Below are positions 17,016-25,684 of a stretch of DNA of 64,000 bases, piece after piece (positions within the stretch are counted from its first letter, which is position 1; each line of letters opens with the position of its first letter). The notes beneath the pieces are model-generated. The model did no database searches. It was given only the letters and a program-made list of their open reading frames with translations, and was not told the DNA's origin. The DNA lies in NCBI RefSeq assembly GCF_001941345.1, contig NZ_CP009251.1, forward strand, positions 2,232,001 through 2,296,000. Direction: 5' to 3'. The stretch is from Corynebacterium stationis. Its GTDB lineage: Bacteria > Actinomycetota > Actinomycetes > Mycobacteriales > Mycobacteriaceae. Position numbers and translations under genes: made by a program.

Positions 17016-17867
17016 ATGAATTCACCCACGAGGCGCGCGCTGATTGAGACCTACGATAAGACTGCTCGTCGTGCGTCTGGCAAAATTATCTCGGGATATT
17101 CCTCCAGTTTCTCGCTTGCAACGCGCCTGCTAGCTGAACCCGCCCGAACAGATATCCGCCATCTTTACGCAGTTGTCCGTATAGCGGACGAAATTGTCGA
17201 TGGCACTGCACTTGAAGTCGGCGCCAATCCGGCCAAGCTACTCAACGAGTACGAGGAACAGGTTCGAAAGGCAGCAGAACAAAAATTTCATACGGACCCT
17301 GTCATGCATGCTTTTGCCATGACTGCACGGCGCTGCAATTTCAAAGACGAGCACCTCAGAGCATTTTTCACATCCATGCGCCGCGACTTGGATTCCTCCG
17401 CTCATGATGCTGCTAGCTTTGATTCATATGTCTACGGCTCAGCGGAAGTCATTGGATTGCTGTGCCTGGATGTGTTTCTCGCAGATAGAAAAACTGGCGC
17501 GAAGGAAAGAGAACAGCTCGATGCAGGAGCAAGACACCTTGGTGCCGCGTTTCAGAAGATCAATTTCCTTAGAGACCGGCACGAAGATTTTGAAATCCTA
17601 GGAAGAGAGTACTTTCCCGAGGGAACTACTCTCGAAGCTATTCTGTCCGATATCCGAGATGACATCGAAATCGCTCGGACCGTCATCCCGGGGCTTCCTT
17701 TGAGAGCTCGAGCAGGAGTATTAGCTGCGACCGGCATATTCGAAGAACTAACATCACAATTGGCAGATAGCCGATCGGATAAGACGCGAATTAGTGTTCC
17801 ACGCCGGAAGAAGCTCGGAATTGCGGTACGCGCAGCTGTCACAGCATTGAAAGGGAACAATAAGTGA
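17016..17867 (+). CDS. crtB: Phytoene synthase CrtB
   Basis: 283 aa from ATG 17016, chosen over an in-frame ATG at 16980 because AAGGAG lies just upstream. Both aspartate-rich motifs of squalene/phytoene synthases are present: DEIVD near residues 58-62 and DRHED near 188-192, inside the typical sequence FQKINFLRDRHEDF. It condenses two geranylgeranyl diphosphates to phytoene, the first committed step of the carotenoid path. It overlaps crtI by 4 bases (GTGA). It is the first gene of the crt operon seen here; no crtR-type regulator or mmpL gene is adjacent. Confidence 0.93.
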   Translation: MNSPTRRALIETYDKTARRASGKIISGYSSSFSLATRLLAEPARTDIRHLYAVVRIADEIVDGTALEVGANPAKLLNEYEEQVRKAAEQKFHTDPVMHAFAMTARRCNFKDEHLRAFFTSMRRDLDSSAHDAASFDSYVYGSAEVIGLLCLDVFLADRKTGAKEREQLDAGARHLGAAFQKINFLRDRHEDFEILGREYFPEGTTLEAILSDIRDDIEIARTVIPGLPLRARAGVLAATGIFEELTSQLADSRSDKTRISVPRRKKLGIAVRAAVTALKGNNK

Positions 17868-19330
17868 AAACTACTGTGATAATTATCGGCGCCGGGGTCG
17901 CTGGTCTCGCGACGGCTGGCTTACTAGCCCGTAATGGCTACCAAGTCACGGTGGTGGAGAAAAATGCTACTTTCGGAGGAAGAGCGGGGAATTTAGAAGC
18001 TCAAGGCTTTCGATGGGATACGGGTCCCTCCTGGTATCTCATGCCTGATGCTTTCGAGCATTTTTTCCAACAAATGGGCACCTCGACCAAGGATGTACTC
18101 GACGTAGTTCGGTTGAGCGAACCCGCTTATAGGGTCTTCCCAGAGCACCACCCTCCTCTAGACATCCCAGCTGGCAGGGAAAATGTTGTAAAGCTTTTTG
18201 AGTCCATTGAGGAAGGCGCTGGAAAACAACTAGAAGCCTATCTAGATAGCGCTGAATTTGCCTACCGGACTGCTCTTGACCACTTCCTTTATACAACGTT
18301 TTCCTCCCCGCTAGTTTTCCTCCGCCGTGATATTTTAACCAATCTCGCCTTCCTTATAAGCTTGCTAACGACGTCACTCGATAAGTATGTGGCCAAGAGA
18401 TTCACTGACACTCGCTTGCGCCAAATACTTGCTTACCCTGCAGTTTTCTTGTCTTCCCGCCCTGAAAAAACACCTGCGCTCTATCATCTAATGAGTCATA
18501 CTGATTTAACTCAAGGTGTGAGCTACCCTATCGGCGGCTTCCACGCAGTGATGAAAGTCTTGTACAAGCTCGCCCTCGATAATGGTGTTAAATTCCGTTT
18601 TTCCTCGCCTGTCTCATCCATCACGACGTCCGACGGCCGAGCGACAGGTATCGTCCTGTCGGAAGAGCGTTTGCAGGCTGATGTCGTGGTCAGCTGCGCT
18701 GATCTACACCACACCGAAACCCAGCTTTTACCGGAAAACCTACGTTCTTATTCCGAAAACTGGTTCGACAAACGCAGCCCTGGCTTGGGAACTGTACTTC
18801 TAATGCTGGGTATCAGCGGGGAATTACCCCAACTAGCCCATCACAATCTTTTTTTCAGCGAGAACTGGACGGTAGATTTTGACGCAGTTTTCGAGGACAC
18901 CGGTTGGTCCCAGTCGATCTATGTGTCTAAACCCTCTGCGACGGATCCCGAAGTAGCCCCAGCTGGTCATGAAAATCTTTTCGTTCTAGTCCCGGTTAAG
19001 GCTGACCCCGCGTTCGAGCGCGAGGAGGAAGTCGCAGAAGAGGCCCTGCGGCTAATTTCTGAACGGGCGGAAATTCCTGATCTCGCTTCTCGCATTGCCT
19101 TCCAACATATTCTAGGCCCCGCAGACTTCGCCCGAGATTACCACGCTTGGAGTGGCGGTTCGATCGGACCGAGTCATTCGCTCAAACAATCCGCATTTTT
19201 GCGGGGAAGCAATAAGTCGAAGAAGATAGCAGGGCTTTACTATGCTGGAGCAACCACCGTCCCAGGGGTCGGAGTACCACTTTGCCTTATTTCAGCGGAA
19301 AACGTTCTCATCCGACTGCGTGAAGAATAA
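17864..19330 (+). CDS. crtI: Phytoene desaturase CrtI
   Basis: 488 aa, with a GTG start overlapping the crtB stop. The FAD-binding loop VIIIGAGVAGLATAGLLA sits at residues 5-22, followed by FGGRAGNLEAQGFRWDTGPS; the C-terminal FAD motif YYAGATTVPGVGVPLC is at about 461-476. CrtI desaturates phytoene to lycopene. The protein is somewhat shorter than the usual 500-550 aa, but both signature ends are intact. It is followed by an unusual gap of about 480 bases before the next gene. Confidence 0.93.
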   Translation: MKTTVIIIGAGVAGLATAGLLARNGYQVTVVEKNATFGGRAGNLEAQGFRWDTGPSWYLMPDAFEHFFQQMGTSTKDVLDVVRLSEPAYRVFPEHHPPLDIPAGRENVVKLFESIEEGAGKQLEAYLDSAEFAYRTALDHFLYTTFSSPLVFLRRDILTNLAFLISLLTTSLDKYVAKRFTDTRLRQILAYPAVFLSSRPEKTPALYHLMSHTDLTQGVSYPIGGFHAVMKVLYKLALDNGVKFRFSSPVSSITTSDGRATGIVLSEERLQADVVVSCADLHHTETQLLPENLRSYSENWFDKRSPGLGTVLLMLGISGELPQLAHHNLFFSENWTVDFDAVFEDTGWSQSIYVSKPSATDPEVAPAGHENLFVLVPVKADPAFEREEEVAEEALRLISERAEIPDLASRIAFQHILGPADFARDYHAWSGGSIGPSHSLKQSAFLRGSNKSKKIAGLYYAGATTVPGVGVPLCLISAENVLIRLREE

Positions 19331-19809
19331 TTTTCCCTGTGGAAGCTCAGTCAGGATCGACACGATTGCGTAGGGCATGAGGAATCTTTCCGAAAATCTC
19401 AAGCTAGGCAGACACTCCCTTTGGTACTGTTAGGTAAGAACATTTGGCCGAACTTCTCTGGGCCGGAGTTTTAAGCTTCTCGGATGTTCCGCGAATTTGA
19501 CATTCAATTAATCAGTTTAATCAACAGAAACGGAGGAAAAATTACCCTTCCGTCGTCTCCACTGCTAGTCATAGTCAGCGAGTTAAACGGCACCGATGTT
19601 GAGCCATCCTAGTAACATTGAGTTCCCTTTTCGGAACTGTATCAAGCCGTTTCCGAGACTTCCATAGCTTATCCTGCAAGGCGAACCTAAAGCCGTGGAC
19701 AGTACCTCAAGAAAGTTGCTTATCCCTTGTCTCTGGGAAGTCGCTTATTTTCCACGTCATAGAAAGCTAATTACTCCAATGCTAAACGTCTAGATGGGAA
19801 CAACCGCAA
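19331..19809. other. 479-base gap inside the crt cluster with no recognisable gene
   Basis: In a compact crt operon crtI would be expected to run directly into the next gene. Here the sequence is AT-richer by eye, with stops in all six frames and only very short open stretches. I found no fragment I can assign to a protein family, no clear terminator and no convincing promoter. It may hold the promoter for the downstream half (GT2-crtE-crtYe-crtYf-crtEb) or be the scar of a deleted gene. Confidence 0.5.
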
Positions 19810-20550
19810 ATGAAAAAAAGTATAAGTGTGGTAATCCCTTGCAAAAACGATGGTGCATTACTGGCCGAGGCACTTGAAAGCCTTGCTAAGCAAACAGTAA
19901 AAGCCGACGAAATCATAGTTGTTAACAATGCTTCGGCCGATGACACAAAAACAATCGGGGAGAAGTTTGGAGCCCAGGTCGTAAACGAGGATAGAATCGG
20001 CGTTCTAAGAGCGACCGCTACGGGGTTCGATTTAGCTAAAAGCGACATCATACTTCGCCTAGATGCCGATGTAGTTTTGAAACCAGACTTCATAGAGCGT
20101 GTTCACCAAATCTGGACGAATGCGGCTGAGTCTTCAGGCAAGAAAGTAGTCGGGGTAACGGGGTCCGCGCGATTCATGCTCCCGGGGCGCAAAGCAGACT
20201 TGTACAGCCGATTATACCTAGGCGCGTACCGTGCGGCGGTACGCTCGACTTTAGGACACCAGCCGTTATTCGGCACTAACTTTTCCATTCCAAGGTGCTG
20301 GTGGGAACAAGTACGCGAAAGCATAGATTTCAATAATTCTCTGGTTCACGATGACATGCATTTATCGTTCGCAGTCAGACCAGACGAGACAGTTTGGTTA
20401 CAGAAAGATCTTACCCTCGACACTGACCCTAGGCCCTTGCATGGGATACGGCAGTTCATCAATAGATTCCGGCGCGGATTTTATACTATTTTCCTGAATT
20501 GGAAGAATAGCCCTCCCCACCGTCGATTAGCCGAACGGCGCTCCCGATGA
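19810..20550 (+). CDS. GT2 family glycosyltransferase in the crt operon (candidate carotenoid glycosyltransferase)
   Basis: 246 aa. It has the GT-A start ISVVIPCKNDGALLAEALES, the DxD motif RLDADVVLKPDF near residues 82-93, and a later motif HDDMHLSFAV. There are no clear membrane helices, though a hydrophobic aromatic patch near the C-terminus (GFYTIFLNW) could touch the membrane. It overlaps crtE by 4 bases (ATGA), so it is made together with the carotenoid enzymes. Decaprenoxanthin occurs as glucosides in corynebacteria, so glucosylation of the C50 hydroxyls is the natural guess. RBS is weak (GGGA). Function is inferred from context only. Confidence 0.82.
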   Translation: MKKSISVVIPCKNDGALLAEALESLAKQTVKADEIIVVNNASADDTKTIGEKFGAQVVNEDRIGVLRATATGFDLAKSDIILRLDADVVLKPDFIERVHQIWTNAAESSGKKVVGVTGSARFMLPGRKADLYSRLYLGAYRAAVRSTLGHQPLFGTNFSIPRCWWEQVRESIDFNNSLVHDDMHLSFAVRPDETVWLQKDLTLDTDPRPLHGIRQFINRFRRGFYTIFLNWKNSPPHRRLAERRSR

Positions 20551-21431
20551 ACGCTCTCTGGTTGGACGAGCGTGTTAAAGAATCACTCTCAGTGCTGTCC
20601 GAGTTTTTAGAAAGTCACGAAGACTTTGATTCGACATTGTTTAATGTCACACTGGCTGGCCTATCCCGCTATGCACTCATGGGAAAGCATATTCGTTCAC
20701 GGCTGGTACACATTGCGGCTGGCCAAGTCGAAGGCACAGCGAGGGAAGCAGCGGTAGTATTCGGTGCGTGCATCGATCTGTTGCACGGCTCCTTTCTCAT
20801 TCATGACGACCTCATTGATCGAGACGACGTGCGTCGAGGACAACCCGCACTGCATAAAGACCCGAAACTCGGTGCGAAGAGCCCTCACGTCGGTTATTCT
20901 GTGGCTATCCTTGCCGGCGATCTAGGAATCGCGCGGGCATTTGATTTGTTGGCTACGTCCCAGCTCGGTGATTCTCTCGTGCGCTCCGCGCTGAAACGTT
21001 TGACGCAGTCATGCTCCGTCACCATCACGGGTGAGCTTTTGGATGTCGAAAACAGCGCAAGCTCCTGTCCCGCTCCTCAACAGATCCGGTATGCCAACGC
21101 GCTAAAAACCGCCGATTATACATTCGCTTGTCCTTTATATCTTGGTTCCTTGGCTGTCGGAAGAAACCCAGCTTTGACCGACCCGATCGCCCGAGAACTA
21201 GGAGCGGCTTTCCAAGCCGCGAATGACATTGATGATGCTGAGGTGGACGCCGCTAATAATCGCACTACGCTCGCATCATTCCAGGCTCTCTCACGTGTAG
21301 CGGCCGAATGCAACGCCCATATTGATGAAGCACAAAGATTGATCAAGTTTGCACATTTGCCGCGAGACGTGACCGCAAATTTATTAGATGTGGCTGAATG
21401 GATCCGAAGCTCAGTCAAGAAGGTGTGCTAA
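20547..21431 (+). CDS. crtE: Geranylgeranyl diphosphate synthase (CrtE)
   Basis: 294 aa polyprenyl synthetase. The first aspartate-rich motif is HDDLIDRDDVRRG near residues 86-98; the second is the shortened form NDIDDAE near 225-231; the allylic-substrate motif is GKHIRSRL near 48-55. It condenses IPP with allylic diphosphates to supply GGPP for CrtB. Both flanks overlap or abut (GT2 before, crtYe directly after), so it is in one transcription unit. In C. glutamicum crtE is usually placed before crtB; here it is inside the second half of the cluster. Confidence 0.9.
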   Translation: MNALWLDERVKESLSVLSEFLESHEDFDSTLFNVTLAGLSRYALMGKHIRSRLVHIAAGQVEGTAREAAVVFGACIDLLHGSFLIHDDLIDRDDVRRGQPALHKDPKLGAKSPHVGYSVAILAGDLGIARAFDLLATSQLGDSLVRSALKRLTQSCSVTITGELLDVENSASSCPAPQQIRYANALKTADYTFACPLYLGSLAVGRNPALTDPIARELGAAFQAANDIDDAEVDAANNRTTLASFQALSRVAAECNAHIDEAQRLIKFAHLPRDVTANLLDVAEWIRSSVKKVC

Positions 21432-21755
21432 TTGAATTTTTTGTATCTACTACTTCTAGTCGTTTTCACCTTTTGCATGGTCTTATGTGATCTACGGTGG
21501 AAATTAGCATTTTTCAGAGATTTTAAACGAGCAGCTCTTCTTTGTTTAATTTCCGTGACGCTTTTAATAATTTGGGACTTCGCTGGTATTGCTTCGGGAA
21601 CCTTTTATCGCGGAAGTTCGGCTTACATGACGGGTATAGAACTAGCCCCGGAACTACCGCTCGAAGAACCTTTCTTTCTTTTCTTTCTCACTTATCTGAC
21701 AATCAACATCGTGTCGTTTACGCGTGCCGCGATGAAAGGACCCACAAAGCTGTGA
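21432..21755 (+). CDS. crtYe: C50 carotenoid epsilon-cyclase subunit CrtYe
   Basis: 107 aa with three hydrophobic helices (about 2-18, 30-52, 78-95) and the heterodimeric lycopene cyclase motif PLEEPFFLF near residues 75-83. The start is TTG 21432, placed directly after the crtE stop with GAAGG about 9 bases upstream. It pairs with CrtYf to cyclise the C50 acyclic precursor flavuxanthin to decaprenoxanthin in the membrane. The stop overlaps the crtYf GTG. Confidence 0.88.
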   Translation: MNFLYLLLLVVFTFCMVLCDLRWKLAFFRDFKRAALLCLISVTLLIIWDFAGIASGTFYRGSSAYMTGIELAPELPLEEPFFLFFLTYLTINIVSFTRAAMKGPTKL

Positions 21756-22045
21756 CGTATCTGCTTATAAGTGTTCCTTTCCTTATTCTCTCTGCGATGG
21801 TGTGGGTGCAGCGACGAAAGACCTCCAAGCAGCAGGTACGCGTTACACTCACGGCAGCTGGGCTCCTACTGATTCTCACGGCCATTTTCGATAACCTTAT
21901 GATTTTCGCGGACTTAGTCGGCTACGGAGAAGCAGAAAACCTCGGATTGAAGGTTGGCCTAGTGCCTATCGAAGATTTCTTCTATCCCCTCTTCGTGGTG
22001 CTTTTAGTGACAGCCTGGTGGCCACATGAAGGGGAGAAAAGATGA
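21752..22045 (+). CDS. crtYf: C50 carotenoid epsilon-cyclase subunit CrtYf
   Basis: 97 aa from GTG 21752. A longer frame from 21542 is only the overlap with crtYe in another frame. Three helices are visible, and the partner motif VGLVPIEDFFYPLF lies near residues 69-82. It overlaps crtYe upstream (GTGA) and crtEb downstream (ATGA), a chain of coupled genes. It works as a heterodimer with CrtYe. Confidence 0.87.
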   Translation: MTYLLISVPFLILSAMVWVQRRKTSKQQVRVTLTAAGLLLILTAIFDNLMIFADLVGYGEAENLGLKVGLVPIEDFFYPLFVVLLVTAWWPHEGEKR

Positions 22046-22902
22046 ATCAAATTTTACGCGGAATTTTCACTGCTTCCCGTCCCATAAGCTGGGTAAATAC
22101 TGCTTTCCCGTACGGGCTCGCGTACCTTATTAGCGGGGGAAGCCTCGATATCTTGTGGGCAATCGGTGTCATCTTTTTCCTCATTCCCTACAACATCGCG
22201 CTGTACGGGATAAACGACGTCTTTGACTATGAATCCGACATTCGAAATCCGCGAAAGGGTGGGATCGAAGGAGCCGTGCTCCCCCGATCAATGCACTCCC
22301 CGTTGTTGTGGGCTTCCTTTCTTACGACAGCCCCGTTTCTCATAATCCTATTCGCTGCAGGAACGTGGGTGTCGGCATTATGGTTGACGGTGACTATGTT
22401 CGCCCTCGTTGCGTATTCCGCCCCGCATCTTAGATTTAAAGAACGCCCTGTACTAGATTCTGTTACGTCTTCGGCTCATTTCACCGGGCCGGCACTCGTG
22501 GGAGCCACAATTACCGGAGGCGCAACGACCCTTTGGTTTACTCTTAGTGTTCTAGCTTTCTTCCTCTGGGGAATGGCTAGCCATGCGTTTGGTGCCGTGC
22601 AAGATATTCTCGCGGATAGGGAAGCTGGTTTGAGTTCTACTGCTACTGTCCTAGGCGCGCGTCTGACGTCGCGAATCTCGACAGTACTTTATTTAATGAC
22701 AGCTATAATTTTGTTCGTCTTACCGATGCCTGGTCTTTTGGTTGGTATCGCTGCCCTTGGCTATGTGCTTATCACTGCACGTTATTGGAATATCACCGAT
22801 GAAACCTGTGAACAAGCAAACTCGTCGTGGCGCGTGTTTCTGGGATTGAACTACTTCAGCGGTGCTGTTGTCACTATCTCTCTAGCTTGGGTTCTTCTAT
22901 GA
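22042..22902 (+). CDS. crtEb: Lycopene elongase CrtEb (UbiA prenyltransferase family)
   Basis: 286 aa integral membrane protein of the UbiA family with multiple helices. The first aspartate-rich motif is in INDVFDYESDIRNPRKGG near residues 56-73; a second, shorter acidic motif is in VQDILADREAG. CrtEb adds two dimethylallyl units to lycopene to give C50 flavuxanthin. It ends the crt operon, and the lipocalin gene follows convergently. Confidence 0.9.
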   Translation: MNQILRGIFTASRPISWVNTAFPYGLAYLISGGSLDILWAIGVIFFLIPYNIALYGINDVFDYESDIRNPRKGGIEGAVLPRSMHSPLLWASFLTTAPFLIILFAAGTWVSALWLTVTMFALVAYSAPHLRFKERPVLDSVTSSAHFTGPALVGATITGGATTLWFTLSVLAFFLWGMASHAFGAVQDILADREAGLSSTATVLGARLTSRISTVLYLMTAIILFVLPMPGLLVGIAALGYVLITARYWNITDETCEQANSSWRVFLGLNYFSGAVVTISLAWVLL

Positions 22903-22972
22903 CAGGAAAGATTTCACTTATGCTTACATGGTGTTCCAACCTCTGGCTCGAGCCTCACCTGTTCGAGTAGAG

Positions 22973-23029
22973 CGATAGGGCGGCACTACACCCACTTTCC
23001 ACGAAATTACGGTGCCGAGGGCGCTATCG
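22973..23029. terminator. Possible hairpin between crtEb and the lipocalin gene
   Basis: CGATAGGGCGGCAC at 22973-22986 is complementary, with a bulge, to GTGCCGAGGGCGCTATCG at 23012-23029. It lies between convergent genes where a shared terminator is expected. There is no proper T-run, so termination is uncertain. Confidence 0.35.
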
Positions 23030-23086
23030 TACAGATTTTAGGCCCTAACTGGACGCAGGTTCCACTAAACTATCACTACGTCCCGA

Positions 23087-23734
23087 CTAAAGCGCGCATA
23101 GAGGCGTTACATCTTTTCGGCCTTCCGACATAGGAACGGTTAAGAACGTGCATGACCACCAGCCACGTGATTCGATAATCTTTCGAGCTTGAGACCACCC
23201 GTTGGCGTCAATCTGTGGCGTACGGGACAGTACGAAACCCGACGAACGCTGAGGATCTCCGACGATTGCGAAAGAATAGTCATCTTCCAAGTAGGTCACG
23301 CGGTAATTCACGGGTCCGTTAGCATCTTGAAACGGTATCCCGGGAAAATTTACCCGCAGCGATGCATCGGAGCGAACACTAGCAGTTCCTCGAATCTCGG
23401 AATCGTCGCCTAAAAACGTCTCACACGAGTTAGTCACTGAAATAGTAGAATCCTCAATGACCTTATATTGAGCCTTAGTGTCGCGGGCACACTGTAACGT
23501 AAACGGTTGTGGTATCGCTGCGACTTGGAACCATGTTCCGGCAAATTTCTCGAGATCCACAGGAGTAGCATTTTCCTTGAGATTTCCGTTTACCTTGGAC
23601 AATACAGGTAAATCGAGTTGTGAAGAGATTCCCCCGAGACGGCCCCCATCGAAAATATCTCGTGCCGCTACCCCAGAACTGCCTAGTGTTACGGCTACTG
23701 CAATCGTCATTACCGATGTGAGAATCCTTTGCAT
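23087..23734 (-). CDS. Secreted lipocalin family protein (Blc-like)
   Basis: 215 aa from ATG 23734 (GGGAG upstream); a longer in-frame start at 23803 is rejected because the signal peptide would be buried. Residues 1 to about 25 form a signal peptide ending near GVAARD. The lipocalin signature GTWFQVAAIPQPF starts near residue 62, and the motif NYRVTYLEDDYSFAIVGDP follows. Cysteines around the barrel suggest disulfides outside the membrane. Lipocalins bind hydrophobic ligands. Beside crt genes and a photolyase a role with carotenoid or oxidised lipid is plausible but unproven. Confidence 0.85.
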   Translation of the reverse strand: MQRILTSVMTIAVAVTLGSSGVAARDIFDGGRLGGISSQLDLPVLSKVNGNLKENATPVDLEKFAGTWFQVAAIPQPFTLQCARDTKAQYKVIEDSTISVTNSCETFLGDDSEIRGTASVRSDASLRVNFPGIPFQDANGPVNYRVTYLEDDYSFAIVGDPQRSSGFVLSRTPQIDANGWSQARKIIESRGWWSCTFLTVPMSEGRKDVTPLCAL

Positions 23735-23788
23735 GATTTTACTCCCAAAGATTAGGCCCGAGACAGTCCATCTCTTGCTATCCCCAAC

Positions 23789-23821
23789 GTTATACGAGCG
23801 CAAAGATGTTTTTCAGCGCTC
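23789..23821 (-). promoter_or_regulatory. Putative lipocalin promoter with overlapping inverted repeat
   Basis: On the minus strand CTGAAA (plus 23811-23816) and TATAAC (plus 23789-23794) are separated by 16 bases and precede the lipocalin gene. GAGCGC at 23796-23801 and GCGCTC at 23816-23821 form an inverted repeat across the spacer and -35, the position of a repressor site. The rest of the stretch from 23735 to 24038 holds one more inverted repeat (23962-23977) and no gene. Confidence 0.4.
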
Positions 23822-23961
23822 ATAGGATACTTTCGGGGACATTCGAGGATTCTCCGAGACGCCCGGCAACAATATAAAGCGACCGTCTCCCTTTTGCCCA
23901 GCAATTTTCTTCATCCCGCGCTAAACGGTGTTTTAGTAGCCAATTATGTCGAGACCGCCTA

Positions 23962-23977
23962 ACCAGTGAGTACTGGT
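23962..23977. promoter_or_regulatory. Inverted repeat upstream of the photolyase gene
   Basis: ACCAGT, four bases, ACTGGT: a perfect 6+4+6 inverted repeat about 60 bases before the photolyase ATG. It could be an operator for light- or stress-responsive control; no regulator gene is nearby. Confidence 0.3.
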
Positions 23978-24038
23978 GTTTGGTTGTGCCTCGGGTTTCC
24001 ATCCTCCCCTGAAGACTGTCCGGAACTAGAATCAGAGA

Positions 24039-25622
24039 ATGAACTTCATTCCTTCGCTCGACGAAATCCGTTTCGCTCGCTACACCGAACCCCAGAATGA
24101 GATTTCCATTGTGTGGTTTAGGGATGACCTCCGATTGACGGACAACGAAGCCCTTGCAGCTGCTGCTGAACATGGAAAGGTTCTCGGGATTTATATTCTC
24201 GAAGCCCCCTCGCTAACCGGGGTCAGGCCTTTGGGCGGGGCATCCAAGTGGTGGCTCCACAACAGCCTAAAAAGTTTGGCGACGCAACTGAGTAAATACA
24301 ACATCCCGCTCCTTCTAGCTCATGGCGATCCGCGGACTCTCCTTCCTCAAATTACCCGAGAAGCAAAAGCGAAATATGTTTCTTGGAGCAGGAGATATAG
24401 TCAGCGACAACGCAGCATCGATGAAGAAGTCAAAACTGCACTCCGCGCGCAGGACGCAGAAGCACACAGCTTCGATGGTCATCTGCTATTCGAACCCTGG
24501 AAAATCTCAACTAATCAGGGCGGCGCCTACAAAATCTTCACACCATTTTCAAAAAAGCTAAAAGCGTTGATCGAGGAAAGTAACGAGAGGCAGCCCGGCA
24601 TCTCTAGCAATGCTCAAGCTGCACTCTGTGGACCGGGCGCATTGTTGGAACGCAGCCACGCGGGTATTGATGGATTAGGTTTACTGCCCAGCCCTTCGGC
24701 GGCTCACTGGACAGGTGGATTAGAAAAAGTATGGGCCCCAGGAGAAGACGGTGCGTTAAAGAAGCTAGAGCAATTCATCGAATCGAGACCTGCGATGTCT
24801 CCGCAAGAAGGTTATGCCGCAGGCCGGGATTTTCCATCTCTTTCGGCTACCAGCGGACTGTCCGCCCACTTAAGGTTCGGAGAAGTTAGTCCGCGTTACG
24901 TGTGGAAAGCAGTTAGTCTTTCGCCGATGACCCCAGAAGACCGACGCTCCTTTCTCAACGAACTGATGTGGCGCGACTTTGCTTGGCATCGCCTTTACTA
25001 CCGACCGGATCTGGCGACCGTTAATGTACGCCGAGAATTCGACATGTTTGATTGGTTGTGGGATTCGGAAGACTCAGCATCGTGGTACGCGGAGGGCTAT
25101 TTCGACCCGCGTCACAGTCCTTTATCGAGAAACGTTGAGAAGCGTTTAGGAGCCGAAGAGGCCAGTAACTTCCACATGTCACTCCAAGCATGGCGTTCTG
25201 GAAAGACGGGGATTCCCCTAGTTGACGCGGGGATGCGTGAGCTCTGGGAAACAGGCCACATGCACAACAGAATACGCATGGTGGTGGCATCATTTTTAAC
25301 CAAAAACCTCGGCATTCACTGGCGCCACGGTGAAGAATGGTTTTGGGAAACGCTCGTTGACGCCGACCCGGCTAGCAATGCCTTCAATTGGCAGTGGGCT
25401 GCGGGCTCAGGAGACGACGCCTCCCCCTACTTCCGTATTTTCAATCCGATCTCCCAAGCAAAGAGATATGATCCCGTCAATGCGTACATTAAATCCTGGG
25501 TACCAGAGGTTGGTTCGGCCCATTACCCTAAGCCGATAGTCGATCTCAAAGAATCCCGCAATGCAGCCTTAGAGGCATACGACGAGGTAAAAGCTCTAAG
25601 AAATCAGCATAAGAATCTTTAG
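24039..25622 (+). CDS. phrB: Deoxyribodipyrimidine photolyase (cryptochrome/photolyase family)
   Basis: 527 aa. The N-terminal antenna domain begins SIVWFRDDLRLTDNEAL. The FAD-binding C-terminal domain has TGIPLVDAGMRELWETGHMH, NRIRMVVASFLTKNLG and AFNWQWAAGSGDDASPYFRI, the signature of class I CPD photolyases. It repairs UV-induced pyrimidine dimers using light. About 25 extra residues appear before the AWRSGKTGIP segment compared with my memory of the family. A TAGAAT at 24027-24032 lies 6 bases from the ATG, so the message may be leaderless. Divergent from the lipocalin gene. Confidence 0.9.
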   Translation: MNFIPSLDEIRFARYTEPQNEISIVWFRDDLRLTDNEALAAAAEHGKVLGIYILEAPSLTGVRPLGGASKWWLHNSLKSLATQLSKYNIPLLLAHGDPRTLLPQITREAKAKYVSWSRRYSQRQRSIDEEVKTALRAQDAEAHSFDGHLLFEPWKISTNQGGAYKIFTPFSKKLKALIEESNERQPGISSNAQAALCGPGALLERSHAGIDGLGLLPSPSAAHWTGGLEKVWAPGEDGALKKLEQFIESRPAMSPQEGYAAGRDFPSLSATSGLSAHLRFGEVSPRYVWKAVSLSPMTPEDRRSFLNELMWRDFAWHRLYYRPDLATVNVRREFDMFDWLWDSEDSASWYAEGYFDPRHSPLSRNVEKRLGAEEASNFHMSLQAWRSGKTGIPLVDAGMRELWETGHMHNRIRMVVASFLTKNLGIHWRHGEEWFWETLVDADPASNAFNWQWAAGSGDDASPYFRIFNPISQAKRYDPVNAYIKSWVPEVGSAHYPKPIVDLKESRNAALEAYDEVKALRNQHKNL

Positions 25623-25684
25623 TTGTAGGTCCTTTGAAACGCGGTAATCTCTCTCACAGAGTAAACTTTGCCTATGCTGGAAAC

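Noticed and set aside
21542-21751. Upstream start for the crtYf frame
   Set aside because: It lies inside crtYe in another frame; crtYf similarity begins at GTG 21752.
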